The notes beneath the pieces are model-generated. The model saw only the letters and a program-made list of their open reading frames with translations. It had not been told where the DNA came from and searched no databases. 8,462 nt of DNA from Chloroflexota bacterium. GTDB lineage: Bacteria > Chloroflexota > Ktedonobacteria > Ktedonobacterales > Ktedonobacteraceae. The translations under genes and the position numbers were made by a program. The DNA lies in contig VBHV01000123.1 of assembly GCA_005881995.1 (NCBI GenBank), positions 1-8,462 on the forward strand, in the 5' to 3' direction. This document shows, one piece after another, positions 1 to 5,763 of the stretch (position 1 is its first letter; the number at the start of each line of letters is the position of its first letter).

Positions 1-517
1 CTGCGAGCGCTGGGCCAATGAGTCCAGGCACGACCCAGGCGCTCGCAAGGATGGCGATCATGGCGGGTTTCAGCTGTACTGGATAGCCGCGCCCAAGGCA
101 GACATAGGCGACGGAGGCAATGGTGCCTGCTCCCAAACCTTGCACACCCCGGCTCAGAACGAAGATGAGCATCGAGGATGCGGTGCCAGCCAGGATCAGG
201 CCGAGGACGAACAGTGATACACCGATCGTGAAAGGGAGGGCAGGTCCTTTGCGGTCAGCTTCATCGCCGGCCAGAATGAGACCGATAATCGTCGCGAGCA
301 TATAGGCGCTGAAAGACCAGCCATACAAACTCAGTCCCCCCAGGTTCGCAACGATCCTGGGCAGAATGGTGGCGACCGCCAGCCCCTCGAAGGCCGGACC
401 TAAGGTGAGAAGAATGAGTCCCAGGGTAAGCCGCCGGTGTTGTGAATGCCATACACCTTCAGATATCGAAGCACTTTTTTCGTTGGTTTCTGGTAGTAAG
501 GGTCTTGTTTGTGACAT
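1..517 (-). CDS. DHA2-like MFS drug exporter, N-terminal part (runs off window)
   Basis: Reading the minus strand from ATG at 517 gives 172 open residues to the window edge with no stop, so the gene is cut by the window, not broken. The translation begins MSQTRPLLPETNEK, then a hydrophobic helix (about 31-52, LTLGLILLTLGPAFEGLAVA), the DHA2-type ATILPRIVANLGG...YGWSFSAYML stretch (49-74), motif A as GDEADRKGP (84-92), a third helix (95-112), and RGVQGLGAGTIASVAYV (123-139), the usual exporter helix-4 motif. It should be a proton-driven efflux permease of the inner membrane; the substrate cannot be told. The start is chosen because it is the most upstream ATG in the frame and follows purine-rich GGAGGAGAGGAAGAG; GGAGG is rather far (about 15-20 nt), so a nearer GAGG/AAGAG may serve. 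The family call rests on N-terminal motifs only. Confidence 0.85.
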   Translation of the reverse strand, partial: MSQTRPLLPETNEKSASISEGVWHSQHRRLTLGLILLTLGPAFEGLAVATILPRIVANLGGLSLYGWSFSAYMLATIIGLILAGDEADRKGPALPFTIGVSLFVLGLILAGTASSMLIFVLSRGVQGLGAGTIASVAYVCLGRGYPVQLKPAMIAILASAWVVPGLIGPALA

Positions 518-543
518 TGAAAGAACTCTTCCTCTCCTCCAAA

Positions 544-741
544 ATGCGTTGGATTGCTCACCCGCTGCAGGGTAAGATGGAGCAGGTCATGGTCGAGCAA
601 GTGGGCAAACTGCGCGAACAGATGCTCAGCGTGAACACGCTTCCAGAGCCTGAAATACCAGAGGGATGGCAGGGAATGCCCCCGATGTTTGGCCCCACGA
701 TAGCGAGAGGCATGAGGCTTCAGCGAAGAATTCAGGGCTAG
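544..741 (+). CDS. Possible small gene or gene fragment of unknown function
   Basis: An open plus-strand frame ends at TAG 739-741 and contains ATGs at 544 and 577. From 544 it gives 65 residues including GKMEQVMVEQVGKLREQML and PEIPEGWQGMPPMFG. Codon choice is GC-biased at third positions like the real genes nearby, and the composition is charged and protein-like. No good ribosome binding site precedes 544; AGGGTAAG lies just before ATG 577, giving a 54-residue option. I do not recognise the family. It lies in the leader of the minus-strand MFS gene, and the frame is open further upstream (to at least 442), so it could equally be the 3' end of a decayed gene or a chance frame. Confidence 0.25.
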   Translation: MRWIAHPLQGKMEQVMVEQVGKLREQMLSVNTLPEPEIPEGWQGMPPMFGPTIARGMRLQRRIQG

Positions 742-757
742 TAGAGCATGGGCAAAC

Positions 758-1156
758 TCACTCCTGGGGATGCCCGCCGGTGTTCCCTCGATATTCGCCG
801 TGCGCCGCTCCGGTCTTCGCGAGTGTGATACGAGCAGGGAGCGTGCTTTGACTGGAGAGGAGCGCTATGACCAGGACGCCGTTTCCATAGGTAACATTGG
901 CGTGCTCCCCATCTACGGCTTCCGTGAAGGTAAGCTCGCGGTGATAGCCTCCCACGTTCCATTCGTTGAGGAGGACCTCTTTGGCATCTTTCAAAGTACC
1001 ACGCAGGTCTCCGTGTATGATCAACTGGCCTTGCTCGGTGACCTCGACCAGGATGTCCTCAGGCTCGAGTCCAGGCATGGGAGCCGCAATCGTCAGGTGG
1101 TCGGGCGTGCGATACACATTGACAGGAATGAGCTGGAAACTGGTTAACTCTGGCAT
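758..1156 (-). CDS. Hsp20 / alpha-crystallin small heat-shock protein
   Basis: This 132-residue protein is an ATP-independent holdase chaperone that keeps unfolding proteins soluble in the cytoplasm. The alpha-crystallin domain spans about residues 11-100: it opens with PVNVYRTPDHLTIAAPMPGLEPEDILVEV (typical first strands), continues with GQLIIHGD, then GGYHRELTFTEAVDGEHANVTY, and closes with the hallmark GNGVLVIALL (91-100; family pattern nGVL-hydrophobic). A short tail has ARITL (108-112), a plausible I-x-I/L-like tail motif. The N-terminal arm is very short (about 10 residues), as in compact bacterial members. ATG 1156 is preceded by GAGGAG (plus positions 1166-1171) at 9-nt spacing. No CIRCE element (TTAGCACTC-N9-GAGTGCTAA) is visible upstream, so HrcA control is not supported. 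Confidence 0.93.
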   Translation of the reverse strand: MPELTSFQLIPVNVYRTPDHLTIAAPMPGLEPEDILVEVTEQGQLIIHGDLRGTLKDAKEVLLNEWNVGGYHRELTFTEAVDGEHANVTYGNGVLVIALLSSQSTLPARITLAKTGAAHGEYRGNTGGHPQE

Positions 1157-1194
1157 ACGAGTTGTCTCCTCATTTTTTTAATGCTCTAACATGC

Positions 1195-1267
1195 AACGTC
1201 AAAGTCCGTCTGAGCAGTCAGAGAACTTCTCACTCACTTACATTACGTTGACTTATAGGTTGACGTT
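1195..1267. promoter_or_regulatory. Upstream region of hsp20 with repeated GTTGAC/AACGTCAA words
   Basis: The 163-bp gap between hsp20 and the membrane-protein gene contains AACGTCAA (1195-1202), its exact complement TTGACGTT (1260-1267), and a second GTTGAC at 1247-1252, so GTTGAC occurs twice 12 bp apart. On the minus strand TTGACG (1203-1198 region) could serve as a -35 box, but the matching -10 (TTAAAA) would be 15 bp away and almost on the ribosome binding site. This is therefore a candidate operator zone, not a defined promoter. Confidence 0.25.
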
Positions 1268-1319
1268 TCCTGGTTCTCGGTAGCAATATGCATAAGTCCT
1301 ATGTCATACAACGGCAGAT

Positions 1320-1700
1320 CTAGGATACAATCACTCTACGGAAGACGGGTTTGACAGAGCGATCCAGGAAGATGTAGCCGAGCGTAACGGCGCTCAGGAG
1401 AATCCCGAAGATAGGGCCAAACAGGTGTAGGCTTCTATATTCAGGCTGCGTCAGCAAGAAGAGTTCGTATGCAATCTCCATAGACTCGTAGACGGCTGTG
1501 AGCCAGAATGCCCAGAATTGGAGTGTCCACAAGCTGTAGACCACTATGAAACCCAGCGCCGCAGCAATACTCAAGGCGATAAAATCACGTGAGCCGGGAG
1601 CGATGAAGAAAAGCAAGCCGATACAACTGATGGCACCTAAAAATTCAAAGACGGACAGCGTGGTGATACCGGAAGGGCGCCGACGGCGGAGCGCTTTCAT
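1320..1700 (-). CDS. Small four-helix membrane protein, function unknown
   Basis: A 126-residue protein with a basic N-terminus (MKALRRRRPSG) followed by four hydrophobic segments at about residues 12-34, 41-60, 61-83 and 94-113, ending in a basic tail (KPVFRR). The opening 'RRPSGITTLSVFEFLGAI' resembles a type of small integral membrane protein seen in several Chloroflexota and archaea, but I know no function for it. ATG 1700 is preferred: the frame extends to TTG 1745, but those extra codons are made of the palindromic repeat at 1725-1762, and ATG 1700 is followed directly by the conserved-looking start. The ribosome binding site is weak (AAAGAGA). A good promoter lies at 1795-1824. Its stop (TAG, 1320-1322) has no visible terminator after it. 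Confidence 0.7.
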   Translation of the reverse strand: MKALRRRRPSGITTLSVFEFLGAISCIGLLFFIAPGSRDFIALSIAAALGFIVVYSLWTLQFWAFWLTAVYESMEIAYELFLLTQPEYRSLHLFGPIFGILLSAVTLGYIFLDRSVKPVFRRVIVS

Positions 1701-1724
1701 AGATTTCTCTTTTCGTAGAGACTT

Positions 1725-1762
1725 CCAGGGCAGCCGCCCTGGCAATCATTCACAAACCCTGG
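1725..1762. repeat. Palindromic interspersed repeat, copy 1 (short form)
   Basis: A hairpin CCAGGGC-agcc-GCCCTGG (1725-1742, 7-bp stem) is joined directly to CAATCATTCACAAACCCTGG (1743-1762). The 25 bases at 1738-1762 recur exactly at 6432-6456. Copy 1 falls inside the predicted 5' leader of the membrane-protein gene, between its promoter and its ATG. Confidence 0.85.
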
Positions 1763-1794
1763 TTGCTTGCTAAAGTAGGATAAGCTATGCATTG

Positions 1795-1824
1795 ACTATA
1801 CTCATCTACTCGTGGTGTTGTCAA
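1795..1824 (-). promoter_or_regulatory. Sigma70-type promoter for the 1320-1700 membrane protein
   Basis: On the minus strand, TTGACA (1824-1819) is a perfect -35 box, followed after 18 bp by TATAGT (1800-1795), one base off the -10 consensus. Transcription would start near 1788 and give a leader of about 88 nt containing repeat copy 1. Confidence 0.6.
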
Positions 1825-1852
1825 GTAACTCGTAACTCGACTCGATCGAAGC

Positions 1853-1881
1853 TTTCATCCAGTCAACACATGTGCTATACT
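1853..1881 (+). promoter_or_regulatory. Extended -10 promoter upstream of the kinase remnant
   Basis: TATACT (1876-1881) is preceded by TG at 1873-1874, giving an extended -10; the -35 at 17 bp (TTTCAT, 1853-1858) is poor. The start site would lie near 1888, about 48 nt before ATG 1936. With the kinase gene truncated, this promoter now points at the serine hydrolase gene starting at 2283. Confidence 0.4.
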
Positions 1882-1935
1882 GTTTTTGCTCGCACGGACT
1901 ACCAGCTTTTCATGATGTGATACCAGGGGGAGTAG

Positions 1936-2142
1936 ATGGCACTTGAAGGGCAACAACTGGTCCGGTATCGGCTCGTGCGCCTGCTTGGAAGCGGCGGCAT
2001 GGGTGAAGTCTACCTCGCGGAAGACGCGCGCATTCAACAGCAGGCCGCTATCAAGGTAATCCGGTCAGAGATGACTCCATCGGGATACCAAAGCGCAGTC
2101 GCAGCGGTATTATCTGCGCATTGGCAGGGATGGGTCTTATAA
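1936..2142 (+). pseudogene. Ser/Thr protein kinase (Hanks type), truncated after the start of the N-lobe
   Basis: The 68-residue frame opens with a textbook kinase start: [32 protein letters not shown]. It has the glycine-rich loop GSGGMGEVY (18-26) and the ATP-anchoring lysine in AIK (Lys40). After SEMTP (residue 48, near position 2080) the similarity stops; the remaining 20 residues ([20 protein letters not shown]) do not look like a kinase, and no frame downstream supplies the alphaC glutamate, HRD or DFG motifs. This is thus a deletion or rearrangement, not a simple frameshift. Full-length relatives are several hundred residues long with a C-terminal sensor domain. The ATG and its ribosome binding site (GGGGGAG, 1926-1932) are intact, so a short peptide could still be made, but it cannot be a kinase. 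Confidence 0.8.
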
Positions 2143-2143
2143 T
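2138..2143 (+). promoter_or_regulatory. Possible -10 box (TATAAT) upstream of the serine hydrolase gene
   Basis: A perfect TATAAT lies 140 bp before ATG 2283, overlapping the stop of the kinase remnant. No convincing -35 is seen at 16-18 bp (TGCGCA at 17 bp), so support is weak. The stretch 2143-2282 holds nothing else I can identify except the ribosome binding site. Confidence 0.2.
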
Positions 2144-2282
2144 CTCTACTGCTACTCGAGCGACACTACCATCTGCACCTCCGCTTTGGTAAGCAATATA
2201 TGCAATCGCTTGCCGGGCATTGTACGTCGTCTCCAAATCTCCGGTGATGGCGTTACTAAAGATATCGAGGAGGAGCAATAGG

Positions 2283-4211
2283 ATGCAGGAACGGAGAGGA
2301 ATCAGGCGACGGTCACGGAATATATGGCGGACATCTCTTTTTATTTTCGTGAACATGATCATTCTTCTTCTGATGATCATCGGGAGCAGCGCGCTCTCGT
2401 ACTCCGACTTCGCCATTACCGGGCAACCGCCGAACTTGCAGGCGAGGCCAACAGCGAATAAGACGCTGACAACTATTGGGGGAAATCGCTGGACCGGTGA
2501 TATGCAAACTACCGCACCGAGCTTCGACTTCTCGCCACCAGGCACCCAGGTGATGAACGTCTCCCCGCTCTTTGAGGATTACTATAACAATAGCGGTGGC
2601 GCCCACAGTCTGGGTACTCCGCTGACTGTGGCTTTTCCCACCGACCAGGGTTGGATTCAGTTCTTTGAGTCAGGGGCGTTGCTCATGCCATCATTTGAGC
2701 AGAAACATACCCGTGATGCAGGTGATCCACGGTCGGAGGACCCCCTGGTGGGGTTGATTGAAACCGGCGTCAAGGACCTCAGCACAGGAATCATTCGTCT
2801 TCCCTTGTTCCAGGCGTTGCTCACAGTTGGCAGCCAGGTGCCCATTGGCGACGCGAGTAGTCCCCTGACCTATGTCGATCTGCGCAAGGCTACCAACCCC
2901 GATCTCATGGTATCGACAGCAGCCAGCAGCTCCGCTCTATCTGCGGAAGTCTTCGTCAAGGAAGGCGTCCGCGCCGGAAAGGACGTTGGTCACCTGATTC
3001 CAATGTCGCTTTGGAGCTATATCAACCGCCCCGATATCTCACCCGATGGATGGGAGACAGATTTCGGCCCTCCACTCACCGAGGCGCTTTCCTTTACCGT
3101 CATGAAGAATGGCAGCTTGCATCAGATGCTAGTGCAGGCGTTCTGGAGCGATGGACTGGTGCTCGATCAAAACACCCTGGATACCTCAGGTCAGCCCCAG
3201 ATTCAACTGCTCGAAAGCGGCGTGGACTACCTGCGCACACTTGGCCCACCCGCGGCTGTGATTAGCGCTCAACTGCCTACCTGGGTGCAGGGAGAGACCG
3301 CGCTCCTCGACGCGCCTGGTACCGGCCAGTCGCTTGCCCACGTTGGACAGGATTTTCCGCTCACTCTCCTGGGCGATACAGCCTGGGATAAGGCGATGCT
3401 CTGGTATCATGTACAATGGGCTGTCCCAAACCGCACGGCTAGCGGGTGGGTGCAAGCATCCGCCATTTCCTTCACCTCGCCTGACAATGCTGTCGGCTGG
3501 GCTGCAGTGGACGCGCTCTCCCCCGACCTGGCAGCCTATCTTGCCAGCCTGGGCGGCAACGTGGGCGCTGCGATCTACGATGTAACCGGCAATCGTTATT
3601 ATACGTACGACGAGGATGGCCAGTTCATTACCGGAAGCTCGATCAAGGTGCCCATTATGCTGACGCTCCTCAACCTGACCGAGAGCCAGGGCCGCGAGCC
3701 GGACGACAACGAGATGAGCCTGCTGACAACCATGATTGAGAACTCCAATAACGATTCTGCCGCGGCGCTGTACTATGGTGAAACGGGCGGTGCAGCCGGT
3801 GTCACCAGTTACCTGCAGAGCATTGGTATTAACGGCCTGAATGCTGACCCCGATGCCTTTGGCTGGAGTCTGATCACTCCCCAGGCTATGGTGAATCTGC
3901 TGACCCTGCTGTATGAGGGTAAAATCCTGACGACTACCGACCGAGCACTGGCGCTTAACTTGATGGAGAATATTGAGCCTGATCAACAGATAGGAGTAGG
4001 AGATACCGCGCCCTCCGGGGCCACGGTGGCGATGAAAGATGGGTGGGTACCTGGTCCTGATAACCTGTGGGCCATGAATTCTTCCGGCATTGTAACGTTG
4101 GGCCAGCAGACCTATATCATCGCCGTCTATTCTCAGGAACAAGCTTCTTTAGGGGATGGGCAGGCAATCGCCCAGCATGTTTGTGGCACCATTGCCTCGC
4201 TGCTCGCCTGA
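2283..4211 (+). CDS. Membrane-anchored class A beta-lactamase-fold serine hydrolase with SH3-like domain
   Basis: A 642-residue protein. After a basic start (QERRGIRRRSRN) one transmembrane anchor spans about 18-39, so the rest should lie outside the membrane. Residues ~95-135 contain SLGTPLTVAF...WIQFFESGALL, resembling LGxP...Q-F/Y-F-E-x-G repeats of extracytoplasmic proteins; a related stretch is near 260-300. Residues ~331-396 look like an SH3-type domain (ETALLDAP...WYHVQW...GWV). The C-terminal ~412-642 has the serine-hydrolase motifs: S-x-x-K as SSIK (Ser452, Lys455), SDN-like SNN (488-490) and a KTG-like KDG (585-587). I see no E-x-x-L-N matching class A Glu166, so true beta-lactamase activity is doubtful; a peptidoglycan-related or other serine hydrolase fits better. 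ATG 2283 is chosen over TTG 2220 because GAGGAGG (2267-2273) precedes it by 9 nt. Confidence 0.85.
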   Translation: MQERRGIRRRSRNIWRTSLFIFVNMIILLLMIIGSSALSYSDFAITGQPPNLQARPTANKTLTTIGGNRWTGDMQTTAPSFDFSPPGTQVMNVSPLFEDYYNNSGGAHSLGTPLTVAFPTDQGWIQFFESGALLMPSFEQKHTRDAGDPRSEDPLVGLIETGVKDLSTGIIRLPLFQALLTVGSQVPIGDASSPLTYVDLRKATNPDLMVSTAASSSALSAEVFVKEGVRAGKDVGHLIPMSLWSYINRPDISPDGWETDFGPPLTEALSFTVMKNGSLHQMLVQAFWSDGLVLDQNTLDTSGQPQIQLLESGVDYLRTLGPPAAVISAQLPTWVQGETALLDAPGTGQSLAHVGQDFPLTLLGDTAWDKAMLWYHVQWAVPNRTASGWVQASAISFTSPDNAVGWAAVDALSPDLAAYLASLGGNVGAAIYDVTGNRYYTYDEDGQFITGSSIKVPIMLTLLNLTESQGREPDDNEMSLLTTMIENSNNDSAAALYYGETGGAAGVTSYLQSIGINGLNADPDAFGWSLITPQAMVNLLTLLYEGKILTTTDRALALNLMENIEPDQQIGVGDTAPSGATVAMKDGWVPGPDNLWAMNSSGIVTLGQQTYIIAVYSQEQASLGDGQAIAQHVCGTIASLLA

Positions 4212-4355
4212 CGGTACTTTGTTCACCAGGGAAGCATTGCTTTCTTGCTCTCAATAGATTCCTCGCCGTTCTGCCTTTGCTTGACGTCTGCCTTCTGAAG
4301 CGGTAGGATGAGGAGCAGCATTGAGTTAGAGACAAAGGTGAAGAGGAGGACACTC

Positions 4356-4874
4356 ATGGACGTACGCAAATTGACAGAGTCAGATGCCGAGGCATTTTGG
4401 AACATCCGGTTACGGGCGTTGCGTGACAACCCCGATTCGTTTGGCTCATCCTATGAAGAGATTCTCGAACGAGGCATCGCGGGTATGGCGCAGGGACTTC
4501 GCAGGCGGGATAGCGCGCCTGACGACGCGACCTTCGGTGCATTCGACGGAACAACGCTGGTTGGTATTGCCGGCTTCCGGCGGGAGGAAGAAGCGAAAAG
4601 GCACCATAAGGGCGTCATCTGGGGTATGTATGTGCCACAGGAGTTACGAGGAAAAGGGGTAGGGAAGGCGCTGTTGCAGGCTGCCATCGCCTATGCGAAG
4701 ACCTTGCCGGACCTCGAACAGATCAACCTGGCCGTGGTGCTCACCAGTAAAGAAGCCCGCCACCTCTTTATTTCGCTGGGTTTCGAGACCTATGGGCTGG
4801 AACGACGCGCCCTGAAGTTGCACGATCGCTATTTTGACCAGGAACTGATGACGCTACGCCTGATTGAGATTTGA
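4356..4874 (+). CDS. GNAT-family N-acetyltransferase
   Basis: This 172-residue protein transfers an acetyl group from acetyl-CoA to an amine; the substrate is not readable from sequence. It begins VRKLTESDAEAFWNIRLRALRDNPDSFGSSYEE, a start shared by many stand-alone GNATs; then FGAFDGTTLVGIAGF (60-74, strands 2-3), and the acetyl-CoA pyrophosphate loop IWGMYVPQELRGKGVGKALLQAAIAYA (88-114) with R-G-K-G-V-G matching the R/Q-x-x-G-x-G/A signature. NLAVVLTSKEARHLFISLGFETYG (124-147) is the family's C-terminal N-x-x-A-x-x-L-Y/F-x-x-x-G-F element. ATG 4356 is chosen over the in-frame ATG 4308 because GAGGAGGA (4343-4350) lies 5 nt before it and homology-like sequence starts there. It converges with the 4897 gene, stops 22 bp apart. 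Confidence 0.92.
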   Translation: MDVRKLTESDAEAFWNIRLRALRDNPDSFGSSYEEILERGIAGMAQGLRRRDSAPDDATFGAFDGTTLVGIAGFRREEEAKRHHKGVIWGMYVPQELRGKGVGKALLQAAIAYAKTLPDLEQINLAVVLTSKEARHLFISLGFETYGLERRALKLHDRYFDQELMTLRLIEI

Positions 4875-4896
4875 CAAATTGACGATTAGCGGATAG

Positions 4897-5292
4897 TCAG
4901 AGTTTCAGGTGCTTGGAGAGGAGAAACGCGCTGAAATTAGCGACGCTCTCCACTTCACCTTCAGGGAGCATGTTGACGATTTTCTTGACGGTGACGCGGT
5001 GAGGCTGGCCGGAAGTAGCCGGCAGCACAAAGCCGATGCCGTTAGCGGTCTGTGGCATGCGTTCATTGCGAATCTCTTCCGCCATCAACTCAAGCAGGTC
5101 GGCCATATCCAGGTCGAGCGCCTGGGCAATACTTTCCAGCACTTTGGAGGAGGGATATTTCTGCCCGCGCTCGATCTCACCGACGTAGATTTCCGAAAGC
5201 CCCGCTTTATCCCCAAGTTCTTTAATGGTGAGCTGGTGATCCTGGCGTTCCCGCCGTATTACGCGCCCCATGATCTCTTGTAAATCTGCCAT
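4897..5292 (-). CDS. XRE-family regulator resembling ClgR/PopR
   Basis: A 131-residue DNA-binding protein. Residues ~5-67 form an XRE helix-turn-helix: IMGRVIRRERQDHQLTIKELGDKAGLSEIYVGEIERGQKYPSSKVLESIAQALDLDMADLL. The R-R-x-R start, V/I-x-E-I/V-E-R-G-Q-K and S-S-x-x-L-x-S-I-x-x-A-L are the pattern I know from actinobacterial ClgR and PopR, activators of clpP genes. The C-terminal part (76-131, ending SVANFSAFLLSKHLKL) is unlike the short ClgR tail and may be a dimerisation or degradation-control region. The gene diverges from a DUF4177-like gene and clpP, and three 15-bp palindromes sit between them, so it probably autoregulates and controls that pair. ATG 5292 follows GGAAGGAAG at a normal distance. 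The XRE call is certain; the ClgR-type role is inferred. Confidence 0.88.
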   Translation of the reverse strand: MADLQEIMGRVIRRERQDHQLTIKELGDKAGLSEIYVGEIERGQKYPSSKVLESIAQALDLDMADLLELMAEEIRNERMPQTANGIGFVLPATSGQPHRVTVKKIVNMLPEGEVESVANFSAFLLSKHLKL

Positions 5293-5306
5293 ATATTCTT
5301 CCTTCC

Positions 5307-5321
5307 TATGCTGTTGGCATA
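5307..5321. promoter_or_regulatory. Operator copy 1 (15-bp palindrome)
   Basis: TATGCTGTTGGCATA: outer arms TATGC/GCATA are exactly complementary around a 5-base centre. It lies in the leader of the regulator gene just upstream of its ribosome binding site. Its centre is 29 bp from that of copy 2. Confidence 0.65.
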
Positions 5322-5335
5322 GATTCTGTGTTACC

Positions 5336-5350
5336 TATGCTATCAGCATA
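5336..5350. promoter_or_regulatory. Operator copy 2 (15-bp palindrome)
   Basis: TATGCTATCAGCATA is a perfect palindrome of two 6-base arms (TATGCT/AGCATA) around three bases, the best of the three copies. It lies downstream of the predicted regulator start site. Confidence 0.7.
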
Positions 5351-5367
5351 TTTTCTCTCTATTATTA

Positions 5368-5382
5368 TAGGCTAACAGCATG
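5368..5382. promoter_or_regulatory. Operator copy 3 (imperfect 15-bp palindrome)
   Basis: TAGGCTAACAGCATG read on the minus strand is CATGCTGTTAGCCTA, matching copies 1 and 2 at the GCT-N3-AGC core with one arm degenerate at each end. Its centre is 32 bp from that of copy 2. A further half-site, GGCATAG, lies at about 5393-5399. Confidence 0.6.
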
Positions 5383-5389
5383 ATATATT
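5381..5389 (+). promoter_or_regulatory. Candidate extended -10 promoter for the DUF4177-like gene and clpP
   Basis: TGATATATT is a TGn-TATATT extended -10 facing right; the -35 at 17 bp (ATTATT) is poor. It abuts operator copy 3, so the same bound protein could act on both divergent promoters. A rival reading is TTGGCA (5314-5319), 16 bp, TATGCT (5336-5341), built from operator bases. Confidence 0.35.
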
Positions 5390-5431
5390 CAAGGCATAGA
5401 ACATCACACATACAAACGGAGGTTAAAAACG

Positions 5432-5716
5432 ATGAACAATGAAGCCTGGACTACGAAGTACATAGGCATCCTTACGTCCGAACAAAGGGATGTACGTATG
5501 TTTCCGCCTGTTCCTATGGTGTACGAACAGGTAGCTGCTACCGCTCCAAGCTGGGAGTATCATGTATTGACCATCGATGTACGTGAACACGATTTGCCGG
5601 ACACAGCTCAACTCAATGAACTGAGCAAACAGGGTTGGATACTGGTCGGTGTGTTGAATGCTGAAAATCACGAGGTTGTTCATTACTACTTTGTGCGGCA
5701 AAAGCAAGGGGAATAG
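5432..5716 (+). CDS. DUF4177-like small protein
   Basis: A 94-residue protein whose second half reads WEYHVLTIDVREHDLPDTAQLNELSKQGWILVGVLNAENHEVVHYYFVRQK (41-91). This is the layout of the DUF4177 family and its relatives: W-E-Y-x-V-x-x-I/V at the start, L-N-x-L-x-x-x-G-W-x-L-V-G in the middle and a Y-Y-F-x-R strand at the end. No enzymatic residues are evident and the family role is unknown. The first 40 residues (MNNEAWTTKYIG...VYEQV) are specific to this protein. ATG 5432 follows GGAGG (5418-5422) by 9 nt. It is 47 bp upstream of clpP on the same strand with no terminator between, so the two are probably cotranscribed; it could be a small adaptor or an unrelated passenger. Confidence 0.8.
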   Translation: MNNEAWTTKYIGILTSEQRDVRMFPPVPMVYEQVAATAPSWEYHVLTIDVREHDLPDTAQLNELSKQGWILVGVLNAENHEVVHYYFVRQKQGE

Positions 5717-5763
5717 GTATCCCCAACAAGCTCAAATCGAATAAACGAAAGGAAGTATAGCAT

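Larger units (their letters stand above)
5364..5392 (-). promoter_or_regulatory. Promoter of the ClgR-like regulator gene
   Basis: On the minus strand, TTGAAT (5392-5387), then exactly 17 bp, then a perfect TATAAT (5369-5364). The start site would be near 5357, giving a leader of about 65 nt. Operator copy 3 fills most of the spacer and overlaps the first bases of the -10, which fits negative autoregulation. Confidence 0.7.

Noticed and set aside
261..452. A 63-codon minus-strand frame at the left end
   Set aside because: It is the wrong frame of the MFS gene; the overlapping frame starting at 517 has transporter helices and motifs and is open to the edge.
770..1147. A 125-codon plus-strand frame
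   Set aside because: It is the shadow of hsp20 on the opposite strand, which has an unmistakable alpha-crystallin domain.
2051..2545. A 164-codon minus-strand frame across the kinase break and the hydrolase start
   Set aside because: It overlaps the anchor-coding region of the hydrolase, starts without a ribosome binding site and shows no family features. Its part at 2060-2220 looks somewhat protein-like but is not enough to call a gene.
3186..4142. A 318-codon open frame on the minus strand
   Set aside because: It lies wholly antisense to the serine hydrolase gene, whose catalytic motifs are clear; the antisense translation has no recognisable domain and its openness follows from the sense codon bias.
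4909..5283. A 124-codon plus-strand frame opposite the XRE regulator
   Set aside because: Antisense of a clear helix-turn-helix gene; no domain and no ribosome binding site.
5307..5399. CRISPR-like or tandem repeat array
   Set aside because: The repeated units are short palindromes at about 30-bp steps with unrelated spacers of only ~15 bp in a promoter region, which fits operators and not a CRISPR array.
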